DNA of 64,000 bases. Source: Puccinia triticina (lineage: Eukaryota > Basidiomycota > Pucciniomycetes > Pucciniales > Pucciniaceae). The notes beneath the pieces were generated by a model that saw only the letters and a program-made list of their open reading frames with translations, did no database searches and was not told where the DNA came from. The DNA lies in NCBI RefSeq assembly GCF_026914185.1, contig NC_070564.1:7651773-7715772 (forward strand). Direction: 5' to 3'. The translations under genes and the position numbers were made by a program. Shown here piece by piece: positions 22,439 to 34,163 of the stretch; positions within the stretch are counted from its first letter, which is position 1; each line of letters begins with the position of its first letter.

Positions 22439-22800
22439 TGTTGAGCTAGTTCACATAGTGTTTTATCTCTCTTTTCCATTTCCGCCTCCGCGTCCGTATG
22501 CCACACACATGTCACTCTATTGTTAGTCACCTTTCACACATCCTCATGTACACCTGAGACAGCGGGTGTGGAAGAACCTTTTCCTCATCCTTCCACACCC
22601 ACCGCACACTCGACCCGCCTCGTGCCCGCTGTCATCAGGTATGCTTTGTTTCTTGTTTCTCTTTTCTTCTCATTCTCTCTCTCCTCACTTCTTTCTTTGT
22701 ATGATGATTTGTCTTACCCACGCAATCCAAATCCTTCCACACCCACCGCACACTCGACCCGCCTCGTGCCCGCTGTCATCAACACTTGTTCAGCTTATCA
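22439..22800 (+). mobile_element. Solo LTR C (TGTTGAG family) inside copia-1 RNase H
   Basis: 362 bp, TGTTGAGC...TTATCA, CCGAC duplicated at 22434-22438 and 22801-22805. Excision with one CCGAC restores FADFLTKP. It starts with the same TGTTGAG as the LTRs of copia A and B and carries the hairpin-plus-repeat leader described separately. Confidence 0.92.
22553..22781 (+). promoter_or_regulatory. Hairpin / duplicated-arm leader of LTR C
   Basis: Arm L CCTGAGACAGCGGG-TGTGGAAG (22553-22574) pairs with CTTCCACAC and CCCGCTGTC(AT)CAGG (ending 22639). The 51-bp 3' arm (22587-22637) is repeated without change at 22731-22781 after a T/C-rich spacer. The first copy runs straight into CAG|GTATGC; the second does not. 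A TATA-like ATGTACA precedes arm L. Confidence 0.75.
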
Positions 22801-22916
22801 CCGACTTCCTGACCAAGCCGACAGGAAGATGCACAATCAGAAGATCGCTGCAAGCCATAGGAGTAACAACTCCTCCCTCCTCTGCCTCAAGCCTAGCGGC
22901 TCAAGGCAACCCAGCC

Positions 22917-23766
22917 TGTCAGAATACAGAGGTTGAAACTCTAGGCGCCAAAAGGCACAGGGGAGAAACTGACTTTGATGCAACGCATCGTAAGTTTCAA
23001 GTTTCATCCCTCCAAACCCAAGCCATCGTCGCTAACTTCGTTGTCTCACCATCTCTACAACAGATGAGACAAGCGACAACTCCCCAAGGGTGCGTGGTAC
23101 AGAAAGAAAACCTAGCAACATCAGGGCAGCTCCGAGTTCCAATTCTTTGATCTTGTGAGTACTTAAGAGACAGCTTTTGAGCAAGAGCCGGAGCATCAGA
23201 CTAACAATCATCCGCTCTCAAAGTACACTGTCTCATAGATTATCAATCAGCCCCAATAACCTGGCATCTCGAATAAGTCTCTTGACCAACAAGTAAGCAC
23301 AGAGATCTTTGCTCCTACCGGAAGCAGTGATGCACTTAGCTAACATAGATGTTGTCCCATAGCAGCCTTAGCAGGAATAGCCAACTGCGTCACTAAGGAA
23401 TTCAACACTGTTGATACAAGTGTGCGGAACACAAGAGATACACAATCCCTTGTAGCAAACTAGAAAGCAGGAGCACAAAACTAACGCAATGCAAATGTCT
23501 CCGTAGTAATCTACTTCTTAGCGTTCACAGCCGATCACTTCTATCTTGTTCTCTCTCTCTTGACTTCGTGTCCAAGCTTTCTCTATCATCTCCTTTTTTT
23601 TTATCTCATAACTCAGAAGCACGGCCATTTCGCCTGCTCTTAGGTGAATACTCATTTCACTTCTTGAATCAACACTCGTCAAAAGACAAAAACAGATTCT
23701 ATGTAATTACTTGCTTAAACAATTGTTCTGACATCAAAATCAATCTTAGTTGTCTGCAATCTTACA
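22917..23766 (+). repeat. Copia-1 3' LTR
   Basis: 850 bp; see the copia-1 entry. Confidence 0.93.
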
Positions 23767-24266
23767 TCCTTGACCAGGCAGCAGTGGAACCACCCACCCT
23801 GACCTATGCGGAGTTCACGGCGGCCTTCCAGGGCATGTTTTTTGACCCGGAAAAGAAGGCAAAGGCGGAACAAGCCCTCCAAGCGCTGAAGCAGACCGGT
23901 TGTGTGGCGGACTACACTCACACCTTCATCCAGCACGCCTCCGCAGCGGGATGGGAAATCCCCACCCTCCTCAGCCAGTACTGCCAAGGTCTGAAGCGGG
24001 ACATCCAGATGGCGCTCATTGTTTCCCGCACCACATTCACAACCATTAATGAGGTTGCTACCTTGGCCCTGGAGCTTGACACGGCGATGAGCGGAGCGGA
24101 GGCCGGAACAGCGCCGGCTAAACAGAAGATTGACCCCAACGCCATGGACCTATCGGCGTTAAACGGACGACTATCCGACTCCGAGAAGGCCCGAATGATG
24201 CGGGAAGGACTCTGTTTCCAATGCGGAGCGCAGGGCCACATCTCCCGCGACTGTCCAACTGTCTGA

Positions 24267-25848
24267 CCAAGAAGGGAAAAGGCCGTGGAAGCGCCAGGAT
24301 TGCAGCAATGGAGGATCAGATCCAACAATTAGTGGAAGGGATGGCCGCAATAGGCGGAGGCGGACCAGCGGATAAAAGGCGGAAAAGGCCGGGCCGACTC
24401 GTCAAAAAATGGAGGCGCTCAGGAATGAAGGTTGTGCCTTTCCTGAGCGCGGCGGAGTTGTCTTGTAGTATTGGTACTAGTCAAACTTTAACCAGAAATG
24501 AAATTGATCCCAGATGTTTCATCTCTCACACCATCACAACTCCCAGAGCCACACCCCAGAACCCCTTACCCCCTGCCTCCTTTTTGATTGATTCCGGAGC
24601 GACCCATGATGTGTTGAGCAAGTCCTATGCCGCCGCGGCGGGATTACTCCGCAACGCCACCGCCTCAAGGCAGACAGTGTCGGGATTTGATGGATCCACA
24701 TCTTAAGCGGCATATGAGATTGACCTGACCCTGAATGAAGAACCCCGCCCTTCAAAATTCATCATTACCCGACTGAAAGACACGTACGACGGCATCCTTG
24801 GGATGCCATGGATCCGCAAACACGGACACCAAATTGACTGGACCACCCGCACACTCCACTCCGACCACTCCGACATTGCAGCTGCCTCCGCAGCTTCATC
24901 CACTCCAAAAACATCCTCAACAGAGGGCCAAGGGCCCATGATGGGGAAAGCTGGGATTCGTGACAAGGGGGTGTGTGTTTTACCGCCCCCGCAATGTGAG
25001 TTCAATAGACTACCCTCTTCCATACTCCCTGAAACGGCTGGCAAGCTTTTTCTCCCCGTAGATAGTACTCCGCACACCGACTGGAATCCCGCCCCCCCGC
25101 AGCTGGAATGGAACCCCGCCAACCCCGCCGACAATTTTTCTGCCGCTTTGGCGGTATCGTCCACTCCGCAAACATCCTCAACAGAGGGCCAAGGGCCCAT
25201 GATGGGGAAAGCTAGGATTTGTGACGAGGGGGTGTGTATTTTACCGCCCCCGCGATATGAGTATAATAAAGTTTCTCCGCAATCATTTTCCGAAGCAGCT
25301 GGCAATCCCCTTTCTCTCCTAGAACTGTACACTGCAGAGATTAGCGCCGCCAAGACATTGTGGTCGACCTCCGCCCGGCTAGCAGCGGCGGGAAAGGCCG
25401 CTATTGCAACACGGACCGTCGGGGAACTTGTACCGCAGTGCTACCATTGATTCATTGACATGTTTCGGAAATCCAGCGCTAAGAGCCTACCGCCACGAAG
25501 AAAGTATGACTTCTGTGTTGACCTAGTCCCCGGAGCCACACCGCAAGCAAGCCAGATCATTCTGCTTTCACCGGTGGAGAACCAGGCACTCGACACACTG
25601 ATTGCGGAAGGACTGGCCAGCGGAACAATCTGACGGACCACGTCACCATGGGCGGCCCCATTTCTATTCACCGGAAAGAAGGACGGAAACCTTTGCCCCT
25701 GTTTTGACTACCAAAAACTCAACGCACTGACAGTGAAGAACCGCTACCCCCTTCCGCTGACCATGGAGCTGGTTGACAGCCTGCTAGACGTCGACACCTT
25801 CACAAAGCTGGACCTCTGCAACGCCTACGGAAACCTCTGAGTGGCAGA
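24267..25848 (+). pseudogene. Gypsy pol, N-terminal part (protease and start of RT)
   Basis: An aspartic protease motif LIDSGATHD near 24584 is followed by a Pro/Ser-rich linker with an imperfect internal duplication (the EGQGPMMGKA block near 24925 and again near 25190), then the RT N-terminus (LPPRRKYDF, SPWAAPFLF, KNRYPLP) and motif A (TKLDLCNAY near 25808-25830). Stops in frame are TAA 24704, TGA 25448, TGA 25631 and TGA 25838; the last three stand where Arg is usual. The part ends at the AGA duplicated by the CACTA insertion. Confidence 0.85.
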
Positions 25849-26489
25849 CACTACCAAGATGGATGAATTTGCGATGTCGTATATTGATCAATTTTTTTTT
25901 ATTATTCTTCTTGATACCCTTTTCTGTTTTCCATGTCTCCTTAATACCATTCTATAATCTCTCTCCTTCCCCTTGTGTTAGCTTCAAGCCACAGGAATCT
26001 TTTTTTTTGCCTGATAACATTCATAAATTTCTACATACACCATTCAATTCTTCCTGAAAAAAAGACATTGCAAGTTTTAGGATTAATCCAGGATGGCTGA
26101 GGGGTCTCCATTTTTTTTTTCTTTTTTTTTTACTTCAACAATTGATCTGTTATCAGAAGTCTACAAATTGACTTTTTTTTCAAAAAAGGAAAAACATTGA
26201 CCCCTCACCTCTCTCATGATACCATCCTGCACACATTTTTAATTTGGTTGGTTGAACTTGCTCAAGATATTGCATATCATACTTGAAGTGCTACATGCAT
26301 AGGAGGCCTTTTTGAAATTAGTTTACCATGGTTTAGCATATTTTTGTCAGGTTCTTTTTTTTATCTACTTTTGTTATCAACCACAGATTAATGAGGAATA
26401 TTTCCACATAAAATTTTGTTGGACAATTTTTCTGAATATAAAACCCAGAAATAATGTTCTTGGGGTCACATCCATTATGCAGCAGCTGC

Positions 26490-28085
26490 AATCTGATCAG
26501 TTGCCAAATCTCACTACTTTGTTAGTTTCTTGGTAGTTCTGCAACTATATCTCAACACAGCCTGGGAATTTTTCCATGAAATTGGTACCAAAATTTTTAA
26601 AAGCCCCCATAGATTCATTGTGTACCTTGGATGACCACAAAACCCCCAAATGTAGCAGCCACAATGTGATCAGTTGCCAAATATCACTAATTTGGTAGTT
26701 TGTTGGTGTTTCTGCCACTATATCTCAACACAGCCCAGGAGTTCTTCCATGATATTGGTTTCAAAATGATCAATAGTCCCCAAGGATTCATTGTGTACCT
26801 TAAATGACCACAAAACTCCCTAATGTAGCCCCTACGACCTGATCAGTTGCCAAATATCACTAATTTGGTGGTTTCTTGGTGTTTCTGGCACTATATCTCA
26901 ACACAGCCTGGGGGTTCTTCCATGATATTGGTATCAAAATTTTCAGTAGCCCCCAAGGATCCATTGTGTACCTTAAATGACCACAAAACCCCCAAATGTG
27001 GCAGCTACAATCTCATCAGTTGCCAAATCTCACTAAATTGGTAGGTTCTTGGTGTTTCTGCCACTATATCTCAACACAACCTGGGAGTTCTTCCATGATA
27101 TTGGTTTCGAAATGATCAATAGTCCCCAAGGATTCATTGTGTACCTTAAATTACCATGAAACTCCCTGATGTAGCCCTACAACCTGATCAGTTGCCAAAT
27201 ATCACTAATTTGGTAGTTTCTTGGTGTTTCTGCCACTATATCTCAAAGCAGCCTGGGAGTTCTTCCATGATATTGGTACAAAAATTATCAAATGCCCCTG
27301 AAAAATTCATTGTGTACCTTGAATGAACACAAAACCCTCAAATGTAGCAGCCACAATGTGATCAGTTGCCAAATATCACTAATTTGGTAGTTTCTTGGTG
27401 TGTCTGCCACTATATCTCAGGCCAGCATGGGAGTTCTTCCATGATATTGGTACCAAAATGATCACATGCCCTCAAACATTCTTTGAGTATCTTGAATGAC
27501 CACAAAACCCCCAAATGTAGCAGCCACCATGTGATCAGTTGCCAAATATCACTAATTTGGTAGTTTCTTGGTGTTTCTGCCACTATATCTCAGCCCAGCG
27601 TGGGAGTTCTTCCATGATATTGGTACCAAAATTATCAAATGCCCCTGAAGATTCATTGTGTACCTTGAATGACCACAAAACCCCCAAATGTAGCAGCCAC
27701 CATGTGATCAGTTGCCAAATATCATTAATTTGGTAGTTTCTTGGTGTTTCTGCCACTATATCTCAGCGCAGCTTAGGAGTTCTTCCATAATATTGGTATC
27801 AAAAATGATCAAATTTCCTCAAAGATTCATTGAGTACCTGGAATGACCACAAAACCCCCATATGTAGCAGCCACAATGTGATCAGTTGCCAAATATCACC
27901 AATTTGGTAGTTTCTTGGTGTTTCTGCCACTATATCTCAGCGCAGCGTGGGAATTATTCACTGATATTGGTACCAAAATGATTAAATGCCCTCAAAGATG
28001 AATTGTGTAACTTGAATGACCACAAAACCCGCAAATGTAGCAGCTACAATGTGAATGCTTGCCAAATATCACTAATTTGGGAACT
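26490..28085 (+). repeat. 173-bp tandem array, left arm of the CACTA palindrome
   Basis: Units share GATCAGTTGCCAAATATCAC, GTTTCTTGGTGTTTCTGCCA, GTTCTTCCATGATATTGGTA and CACAAAACCCCCAAATGTAG. The phrase GTTGCCAAATATCAC returns at about 173-174 bp spacing some nine times. Units differ by a few per cent to over ten per cent. Confidence 0.88.
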
Positions 28086-29558
28086 GATCATAGTGTGGCT
28101 GCTACATTTGGGGGTTTTGTGGTCATCCAAGGGACACAATGAATCTTCAGGGCCATTTAATCATTTTGGTACCAATATCATGGAAGAACTCCCATGCTGC
28201 GCTGAGATATAGTGGCAGAAACACCGAGAAACTACCAAATTAGTGATATTTGGCAATTGATCACATTGTGGCTGCTACGTTTGGGGGTTTTGTGGTCATT
28301 CAAGGTACCCAATGAATCTTCAGGGGCAATTGATCATTTTGGTACCAATATCATGGAAGAACTCCCATGCTGTGCTGAGATATGGTGGCAGAAACACCAA
28401 GAAACTACCAAATTCGTGATATTTGGCAACCGATCACATTGTGGCTGCTACATTTGGGGGTTTTGTGGTCATTCAAGGTACACAATGAATTCTTGAGGGC
28501 ATGTGATCATTTTGGTACCAATATCATGGGAGAACTCCCATGCTGCACTGAGATATAGTGGCAGAAACACCAAGGAACTACCAAATTAGTGATATTTTGC
28601 AACTGATCACAGTGTGGCTGCTACATTTGGGGGTATTGTGGTCATTCAAGGTACAAAATGAATCTTCAGGGGCATTTGATAATTTTGGTACCAATATCAT
28701 GGAAGAACTCCCATGCTGCGCTGAGATATAGTGGCAGAAACACCGAGAAACTACCAAATTAGTGATATTTGGCAATTGATCACATTGTGGCTCCTACGTT
28801 TGGTGGTTTTGTGGTCATTCAAGGTACCCAATGAATTTTCAGGGGCATTTGATCATTTTGGTACCAATATCATGGAAGAACCCCCATGCTGCGCTGAGAT
28901 ATAGTGGCAGAAACACCAAGAAACTACCAAATCAGTGATATTTGGCAACTGATCACATTGTGCCTGCTACAATTGGGGGTTTTGTGCTCATTGGAGGTAC
29001 TCAATCAATCTTTGAGGGAATTTGATCATCTTGGTACCAATATCATGGAAGAACTCCCATGCTGCGCTGAGATATAGTGGCAGAAACACTAAGAAACTAC
29101 CAAATTAGTGAGATTTGGCAACTGGTCAGATTGTAGCTGCTACATTTGGAGGTTTTGTGGTCATTTAAGGTACACAATGAATCCTTGGTGGCTATTGATC
29201 ATTATGATACCAATATCAAGGAAGAACTCCCAGGCTGTGTTGAGATATAGTGGCAGAAACACCAAGAAACTACCAAATCAGTGATATTTGGCAACTGATC
29301 AGATCGTAGGGGCTACATTAGGGGGTTTTGTGGTCATTTAAGGTACACAATGAATCCTTGAGGGCTATTAATAATTTGGATCGCAATATCGTGGAAGAAT
29401 TCCCAGGCTGTGTTGAGATATAGTGGCAGCAACACCAAGAAACTACCAAATTAGTGACATTTGGAAACTCATCAGATTGTAGCTGCTACATTTGGGTTAT
29501 GTGGTAATTTAAGGTACAAAATGAATCTTTGGGGGCTATTGATCATTTTGATACCAAT

Positions 29559-29908
29559 TGTGAAGCCCTGCACTTCCCTTGGGTTTCACAAGGTTACACG
29601 GGACTAACCCTTGATTACATCAGCTTATATTTCACTCTTAGCTATATAGTCTGAACTTCCCCGCTCCCCACCTAGCTCAGCAGAGACCCCGGACTGATCC
29701 CTCTCTCACTGAGCTAGGTAAGCTTCTCACTCCCTTTCTTCTCCTTCTTCTATGATTCATCTTGTATGTAGAGAGACCCCGGACTGATCCCTCTCTCACT
29801 GAGCTAGCTCTATGAAATAAAGCCCCAAGATTGTTTCTAGAACCGCTCCAAGGCCTCACTGCCTTGTCCCTCCGCCTCCAAACAGTGAAGGGTCTCCCAA
29901 CCCTTACA
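29559..29908 (+). mobile_element. Solo LTR D in the CACTA array
   Basis: 350 bp, TGTGAAGCCC...CCCTTACA, with CCAAT duplicated (29554-29558, 29909-29913). A TATATAG box at 29643 and the hairpin/duplicated-arm leader indicate plus orientation. An AATAAA at 29816-29821 may be its polyadenylation signal. Confidence 0.9.
29671..29807 (+). promoter_or_regulatory. Hairpin / duplicated-arm leader of LTR D
   Basis: CCTAGCTCAG (29671-29680) pairs with CTGAGCTAGG (29709-29718), with an inner AGAGA/TCTCT pairing. The 36-bp block 29682-29717 is repeated exactly at 29772-29807. The first copy ends TAG|GTAAGC, a strong donor-like sequence; the second ends TAGCTC. Confidence 0.75.
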
Positions 29909-30684
29909 CCAATATCATGGAAGAACTCCCACGCTGTGTTGAGATATAGTGGCAGAAAGGGCCAGAAACTACCAAATTAGTGATATTTGGGAACTGATCA
30001 CATTGTTGCTGCTGCATAATTGATGCGACCCCAAATAACTTATATTTTAAAATATTTCTGGGTTTTATATGCAGAAAAATTGTCCGATGAAATTTTATGT
30101 GGAAATATTCCTCATAAATCTGTGGTTGATAACAAAAGTGGATAAAAAAAAGAACCTGACAAAAATATGCTAAACCATGGTAAACTAATTTCAAAAAGGC
30201 CTTCTATGCATGTAGCACTTCAAGTATGATATGCAATATCTTGATCAAGTTCAACCAACCAAATTAAAAATGTGTGCAGGATGGTATCATGAGAGAGGTC
30301 AGGGGTCAATGTTTTTCCTCTTTTGAAAAAAAGTCGATTTGGAGACTTCTGATAACATCAATTGTTGAAGTAAAAAAAAAAAAGAAAAAAATTTGAGACC
30401 CCTCAGCTACCCTGGATTAATCCTAAAACTTGCAACGTCTTTTTTTCAGGAAGAATTGAGTGGTGTAAGTAGAAATTTATGAATGTTATCAGGCAAAAGA
30501 AAAAAAAAAATTCCTGTGGCTTGAAGCTAACACAGGCAGAAGGAGAGAGATTATAGAATAGTATCAAGGAGACATGGAAAACAGACAAAGGTATCAAGAG
30601 GAATAATAAAAAAAAAAAATTGATCAATATACGCTATCTTGATCAATATACGACATCGCAAATTCATCCATCTTGGTAGTGAGA

Positions 30685-33330
30685 GGGAGATGAGGATAAG
30701 ATAGCGTTCATCTGCAAGGCAGGGCAATTCGCTCCGCTCACCATGCCGTTTGGACCCACAGGAGCGCTGGGATACTTTCAATACTTCATGCAGGACATGC
30801 TCCTTGGACAAATTGGAAAGGACACCACCGCATACCTGGATGACATTATGGTATACACACAGAAAGGCTCCAATCACAAGGCGGCGGTCAACAGAATCCT
30901 GGAGACCCTGAGCAAGCATCAATTATGGCTGAAACCGGAGAAATGTGAATTTTCAAAACCGGAGGTGGAATATCTTGGACTCTTAATTGCGTGGAACCGG
31001 ATTAGAATGGAAGCCGCAAAGGTGAAGGCGCTGACAGAGTGGCCCGCACCGCGGAACGTTACGGAACTTCAGCGGTTCATCGGATTCTCCAACTTTTACC
31101 GCCGGTTCATTGACCACTTCTCGGGGAAGACCAGACCTCTACACGACCTGACCAAAGCAACAACCCCCTTTGTCTGGGATGACAAATGTAACTCCGCTTT
31201 TGAATGCCTAAAGACCGCTTTCACCTCCACTCCAATACTTAAGATTGCGGACCCGTACAAGCCGTTTATCCTGGAATGTGACTGCTCCGACTTCGCGCTT
31301 GGAGCAGTCTTGTCTCAAGTCTGCAACAAAGACAAAGAACTCCACCCCGTCGCTTACTTATCCCAATCATTGGTGCAGGCGGAGAAGAACTACGAGATCT
31401 TTGACAAGGAACTATTGGCCATTGTTGCCGCTTTCAAAGAGTGGCGGCAGTACCTGGAAGGAAACCCGCACCGCCTGACCGCCATTGTTTACACGGACCA
31501 CCGGAACCTAGAAAGCTTCATGACCACCAAGGAGCTCACTCGGAGACAGGCGCGGTGGGCGGAGACCATGGGTTGCTTTGATTTTGAAATCATCTTCCGC
31601 CCGGGCCGCCAAGCCACCAAACCCGATGCCCTATCAAGAAGACCGGACCTAGCCCCCGCCCCTGGTGAAAAACTGACCTTTGGACAGCTGCTGAAGCCCA
31701 ATAACATCACGGAGCGGACTTTTGCGGAGATATCGGAGTTTGAATCCTGGTTCAAGGACGAATCAATTGACTTGGCGGAGGCGGAGCACTGGTTTGAGGT
31801 AGACGTACTGGGGATAGACGCGGAGCACGGAGCGGAAAATGAACTGGCAATGGCTGATGCGGAGATCATTGCAAGAATCAGAGAATTGACCCCACTCGAT
31901 GCCCAACTGACCGGATGGATGGAATCCTTGAAAACCCCCACAGGTAACCGGAACAGATACACGGAGACTGATGGCATCTTGTACGACAAAGGGCGGATAG
32001 TGGTACCGGCGGACCCAGCACTGCGGACCGAGATCCTGAAGAGCCGACACAACACCAAAGCGGCGGGCCACCCAGGCCGATCCCGCACCCTTGCCCTTGT
32101 CCGACGGAGTTTTGTGTGGAACGGCCAGAAGAAGTTCGTCAACCAATACGTGGATGGATGTGATTCTTGTCAAAGAGTTAAAGCCTCAACGCAACAGCCA
32201 TTTGGGACACTGGAGCCGCTGCCAATTCCGGCGGGGCCGTGGACGGACATCAGCTATGACCTCATCACAGACCTACCTGAATCCCGCTCCTACGACAGCA
32301 TACTGACTGTTGTTGACCGTCTGACAAAGATGGCACATTTTATCCCCTGCAGGAAGTCCATGAATGCGGAGCAGTTAGCGGACCTGATGGCAGAGCACGT
32401 TTGGAAACTCCACGGCACTCCGAAGACTATTGTTTCCGACCGAGGGAGCATTTTTGTATCCCAAATCACCCGGGAATTGGACAACAGACTTGGCATCCGC
32501 CTCCAACCATCTACGGCGTACCATCCAAGGACAGACGGACAGTCGGAAATCACAAACAAAGCGGTGGAGCAATATCTCCGCCATTTTGTGAGCTAACGAC
32601 AGGATGATTGGGCTCCGCTCCTGGCAACGGCGGAATTTGCTTACAACAACAACGATCACACGTCAACAGGGGTGTCACCATTCAAGGCAAATTACGGTTT
32701 CAACCCATCGTACAGCGGAATTCCATCGGCGGGACAGTGTGTACCGGCAGTGGCGAAGCGACTCCGCCAGCTTGCAGAGGTACAGGACAAACTGAAGCAC
32801 TGTCTAGAAGCGGCGCAGGAGGCCATGAAAAGCCAGTTTGACCGCGGAGTGCGGAAAACACCGGAATGGAACAGTGGAGACAAGGTTTGGCTAGATGGGC
32901 GCAATATTTCGACAACACGCCCCAGCCCCAAATTGGAACACCGCTGGCTTGGACCATTCCCAATAGCTAGCAGAATTTCAACCTCCGCTTACAAACTGAC
33001 CCTTCCGCTTTCCATGCAGGGAGTCCACCCAGTTTTCCACGTGTCAGTACTCCGCAAACACAAGCCCGACGAGATCGCCCACCGACAGCGGCAGACCCCG
33101 GAGCCAGTAAAAGTCAAGGCGGAGATAAGTGAGAGGTTGACGGAATACTGGACAGCCGGCGGAGAGGGCGGACGACTCAATACCTTGTCAGCTGGCGCGG
33201 ATTTGGACCGGCGGAAAATTCTTGGGAGCCAGAGGCGAACTTGAAGAACAGCGGAGACCTATTGGCGGAGTTTAACTCGAAATTTCCGGAGGCGGCGGCC
33301 AGGCATCGGAGGACGCGGAGAAGAAAGTGA
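30685..33330 (+). pseudogene. Gypsy pol, C-terminal part (RT, RNase H, integrase, chromodomain)
   Basis: RT resumes directly after the CACTA element: IAFICKAGQF, LTMPFGPTGA, then catalytic YLDD near 30833. RNase H follows (FILECDCSDFALGAVLSQ, near 31265). Integrase has HNTKAAGH...CDSCQ zinc binding (about 32045-32170) and a D,D35E core (YDLITDLP, TIVSDRGS, STAYHPRTDGQSE). A chromodomain (QYLVSWRGFGPAENSWEPEA, about 33180-33240) lies in a shifted frame after about 33175. A TAA at 32594 interrupts YRQDDW. Chromodomains direct such elements to heterochromatin, consistent with this setting. Confidence 0.9.
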
Positions 33331-33466
33331 GAGGGCAAGCTTTTTCCCACTGGGTTTTTTAATGCTGCCCGGGGACAGAATGCAGAGCCAAAAGAGGAGG
33401 ATTTTTTTTTTTTTTCTCATTGACCAACCAGAAAAGGGGGCGGCTTGGGCATTAAAGGGGGGATAA

Positions 33467-33651
33467 TGTTATGAGCCGTAGCACGGGCTCCGCAGCGCAG
33501 ACTCACATGTACATAGACTACACGTACATGTCACGGACCATACTCAAGGTTCGAGAGGCTGGAGATCCAAGCCTCTTCCTCATCCTGCAATCTACCATCT
33601 TGGATGCAGAACCCAGACCCCATCTTCCTCTCCACAGAACAGACCTTAACA
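33467..33651 (+). repeat. Gypsy 3' LTR
   Basis: 185 bp; preceded by the purine tract at 33453-33466 and followed by the AAGGA duplication. Confidence 0.92.
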
Positions 33652-33682
33652 AAGGAGAGGCTTACCTCTCAAGTCACACCAT

Positions 33683-34124
33683 TCACCAGGGGAGATTTTG
33701 ACGCACTCTCCAGAGAGTGCCATACTGTACCCTTTTTCCATAACTGTGCTGGATGCCTTTGATGAAAGTAGGGTAAGAATTAATGAAAAACTCTGGAACT
33801 AATCCACAAATGAACTTAAAGTGATCCTGGATTCATGCAGAAACCATCCAGAAGTCATGCAGAAGTCAACTGGAATGCAACTGGAACACAGTTGAAACCA
33901 CTAAGACACAATGGTCACAATCAAATCATAATTCAATTTGAACTGTTTGTTAATTGAGATGAATTATTGGGGTTCAATTCATGTTATTTATATGCACATG
34001 AAGTTGTTCATTGTTTTCACTTTGCTTGTAACTTTCATGTGTGTGTCTGTAAGTTTGTTACAAATTGCAGGTTGGGCCTCCCGCAGATCAAAAACATGTA
34101 CACCCCTGTTAGAATGATGTGAAA
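33683..34124 (+). repeat. Dispersed non-coding repeat R1, copy 2
   Basis: Longest copy of the repeat also at 3300-3640 (inverted) and 7256-7340. Begins CCAGGGGAGATTTTGACGCA; its end (GTTAGAATGATGTGAA) matches bases 1-20 of the window in inverse orientation. Spanning the copies gives a unit of roughly 440 bp or more without coding capacity. Confidence 0.75.
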
Positions 34125-34163
34125 GGCCTATCTGAATTGGCATGTTTCCCTAAAGAAGGCCGG

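Larger units (their letters stand above)
18449..22900 (+). pseudogene. Copia-1 gag-pol polyprotein with TGA stops
   Basis: One continuous reading frame from MPTATRQGS carries copia domains in order: gag; protease (ILDSGASQHM, about 19392); integrase zinc-binding HHCC (LGHAS...CPACMQGK) and core (HGDIVGP, DEGGEFC, NGIAERANRT); RT (YKARICAQGF, QLDVRSAFL, catalytic CHVDD near 21550); RNase H (HVDSDWGN, SLSSTKAEYKAL). The order integrase before RT defines Ty1/copia. Four TGA codons interrupt it (18827, 19565, 19808, 22037), each where Arg is expected and each preceded by T. The C-terminus is split at 22438 by a solo LTR and resumes at 22806 with FLTKPTGRC. There are no frameshifts, so decay is almost purely by point transitions. 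Confidence 0.9.
17532..23766 (+). mobile_element. Ty1/copia element inserted in gypsy gag
   Basis: 6,235 bp with two 850-bp LTRs (17532-18381, 22917-23766), TGTCAGAATACAG...GCAATCTTACA, and a TCCTT duplication (17527-17531, 23767-23771). By eye the LTRs differ at about 15 sites, all transitions, many in CpG context. It inserted in the same orientation as its host and is itself split by a 362-bp solo LTR. Confidence 0.95.
17193..24264 (+). pseudogene. Gypsy gag, split by copia insertion
   Basis: The first part, 17193-17531, starts MDASEAAKL, has a short helical/charged N-terminus and a Pro-rich linker, and enters the capsid region (QPNKFNGE, ending near VWAAPF). It resumes at 23772 immediately after the duplicated TCCTT with LDQAAVEPP and runs through capsid to a CCHC zinc knuckle (CFQCGAQGHISRDC, about 24213-24254) before a stop near 24265. 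Gag packages element RNA in cytoplasmic particles. The reading frame is exactly restored when the copia element and one target copy are removed. Protease follows in a different frame, so a frameshift, natural or mutational, separates gag from pol. Confidence 0.85.
28086..30010 (-). repeat. 173-bp tandem array, right arm (inverted)
   Basis: The same unit in opposite orientation for about nine copies, interrupted by the solo LTR at 29559-29908. The switch of orientation is abrupt near 28080-28090, so the two arrays face each other with almost no spacer. Confidence 0.88.
25849..30681. mobile_element. CACTA-type giant palindromic element in gypsy RT
   Basis: Starts CACTACCAAGATGGATGAAT and ends with its complement; AGA is duplicated (25846-25848, 30682-30684). 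The CACTA terminus with a 3-bp duplication is diagnostic of CMC/EnSpm elements. There is no transposase. Instead, nearly the whole element is one inverted repeat: about 650 bp of unique arm, then about nine tandem 173-bp units, a centre near 28085, and the mirror image of both. A 350-bp solo LTR sits in the right arm. Removing the element restores the gypsy RT reading frame. Confidence 0.9.
16838..33651 (+). mobile_element. Ty3/gypsy chromovirus, full length but interrupted and decayed
   Basis: Two 185-bp LTRs (16838-17022 and 33467-33651) starting TGTTATGAGCC and ending CCTTAACA differ at only three positions. AAGGA is duplicated on both sides (16833-16837, 33652-33656). A purine tract AAAGGGGGGATAA precedes the 3' LTR. 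Domain order gag with zinc knuckle, protease, RT, RNase H, integrase and a C-terminal chromodomain identifies a chromovirus. Removing the copia insertion (17532-23766) and the CACTA insertion (25849-30681) with one copy of each target repeat leaves an element of about 5.7 kb, a normal size. In-frame stops and a late frameshift make it non-autonomous now. Confidence 0.93.

Noticed and set aside
22439..22800. Natural C-terminal end of copia-1 polyprotein at the TGA near 22442
   Set aside because: The TGA belongs to a solo LTR start; the coding sequence continues as FLTKPTGRC after the CCGAC duplication.
26490..30010. CRISPR-like array or protein-coding repeats (about 65-residue frames such as PNITNLVVSW)
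   Set aside because: Units are 173 bp without unique spacers, mirrored about a centre and bounded by CACTA ends; the same short frames recur because the DNA repeats.
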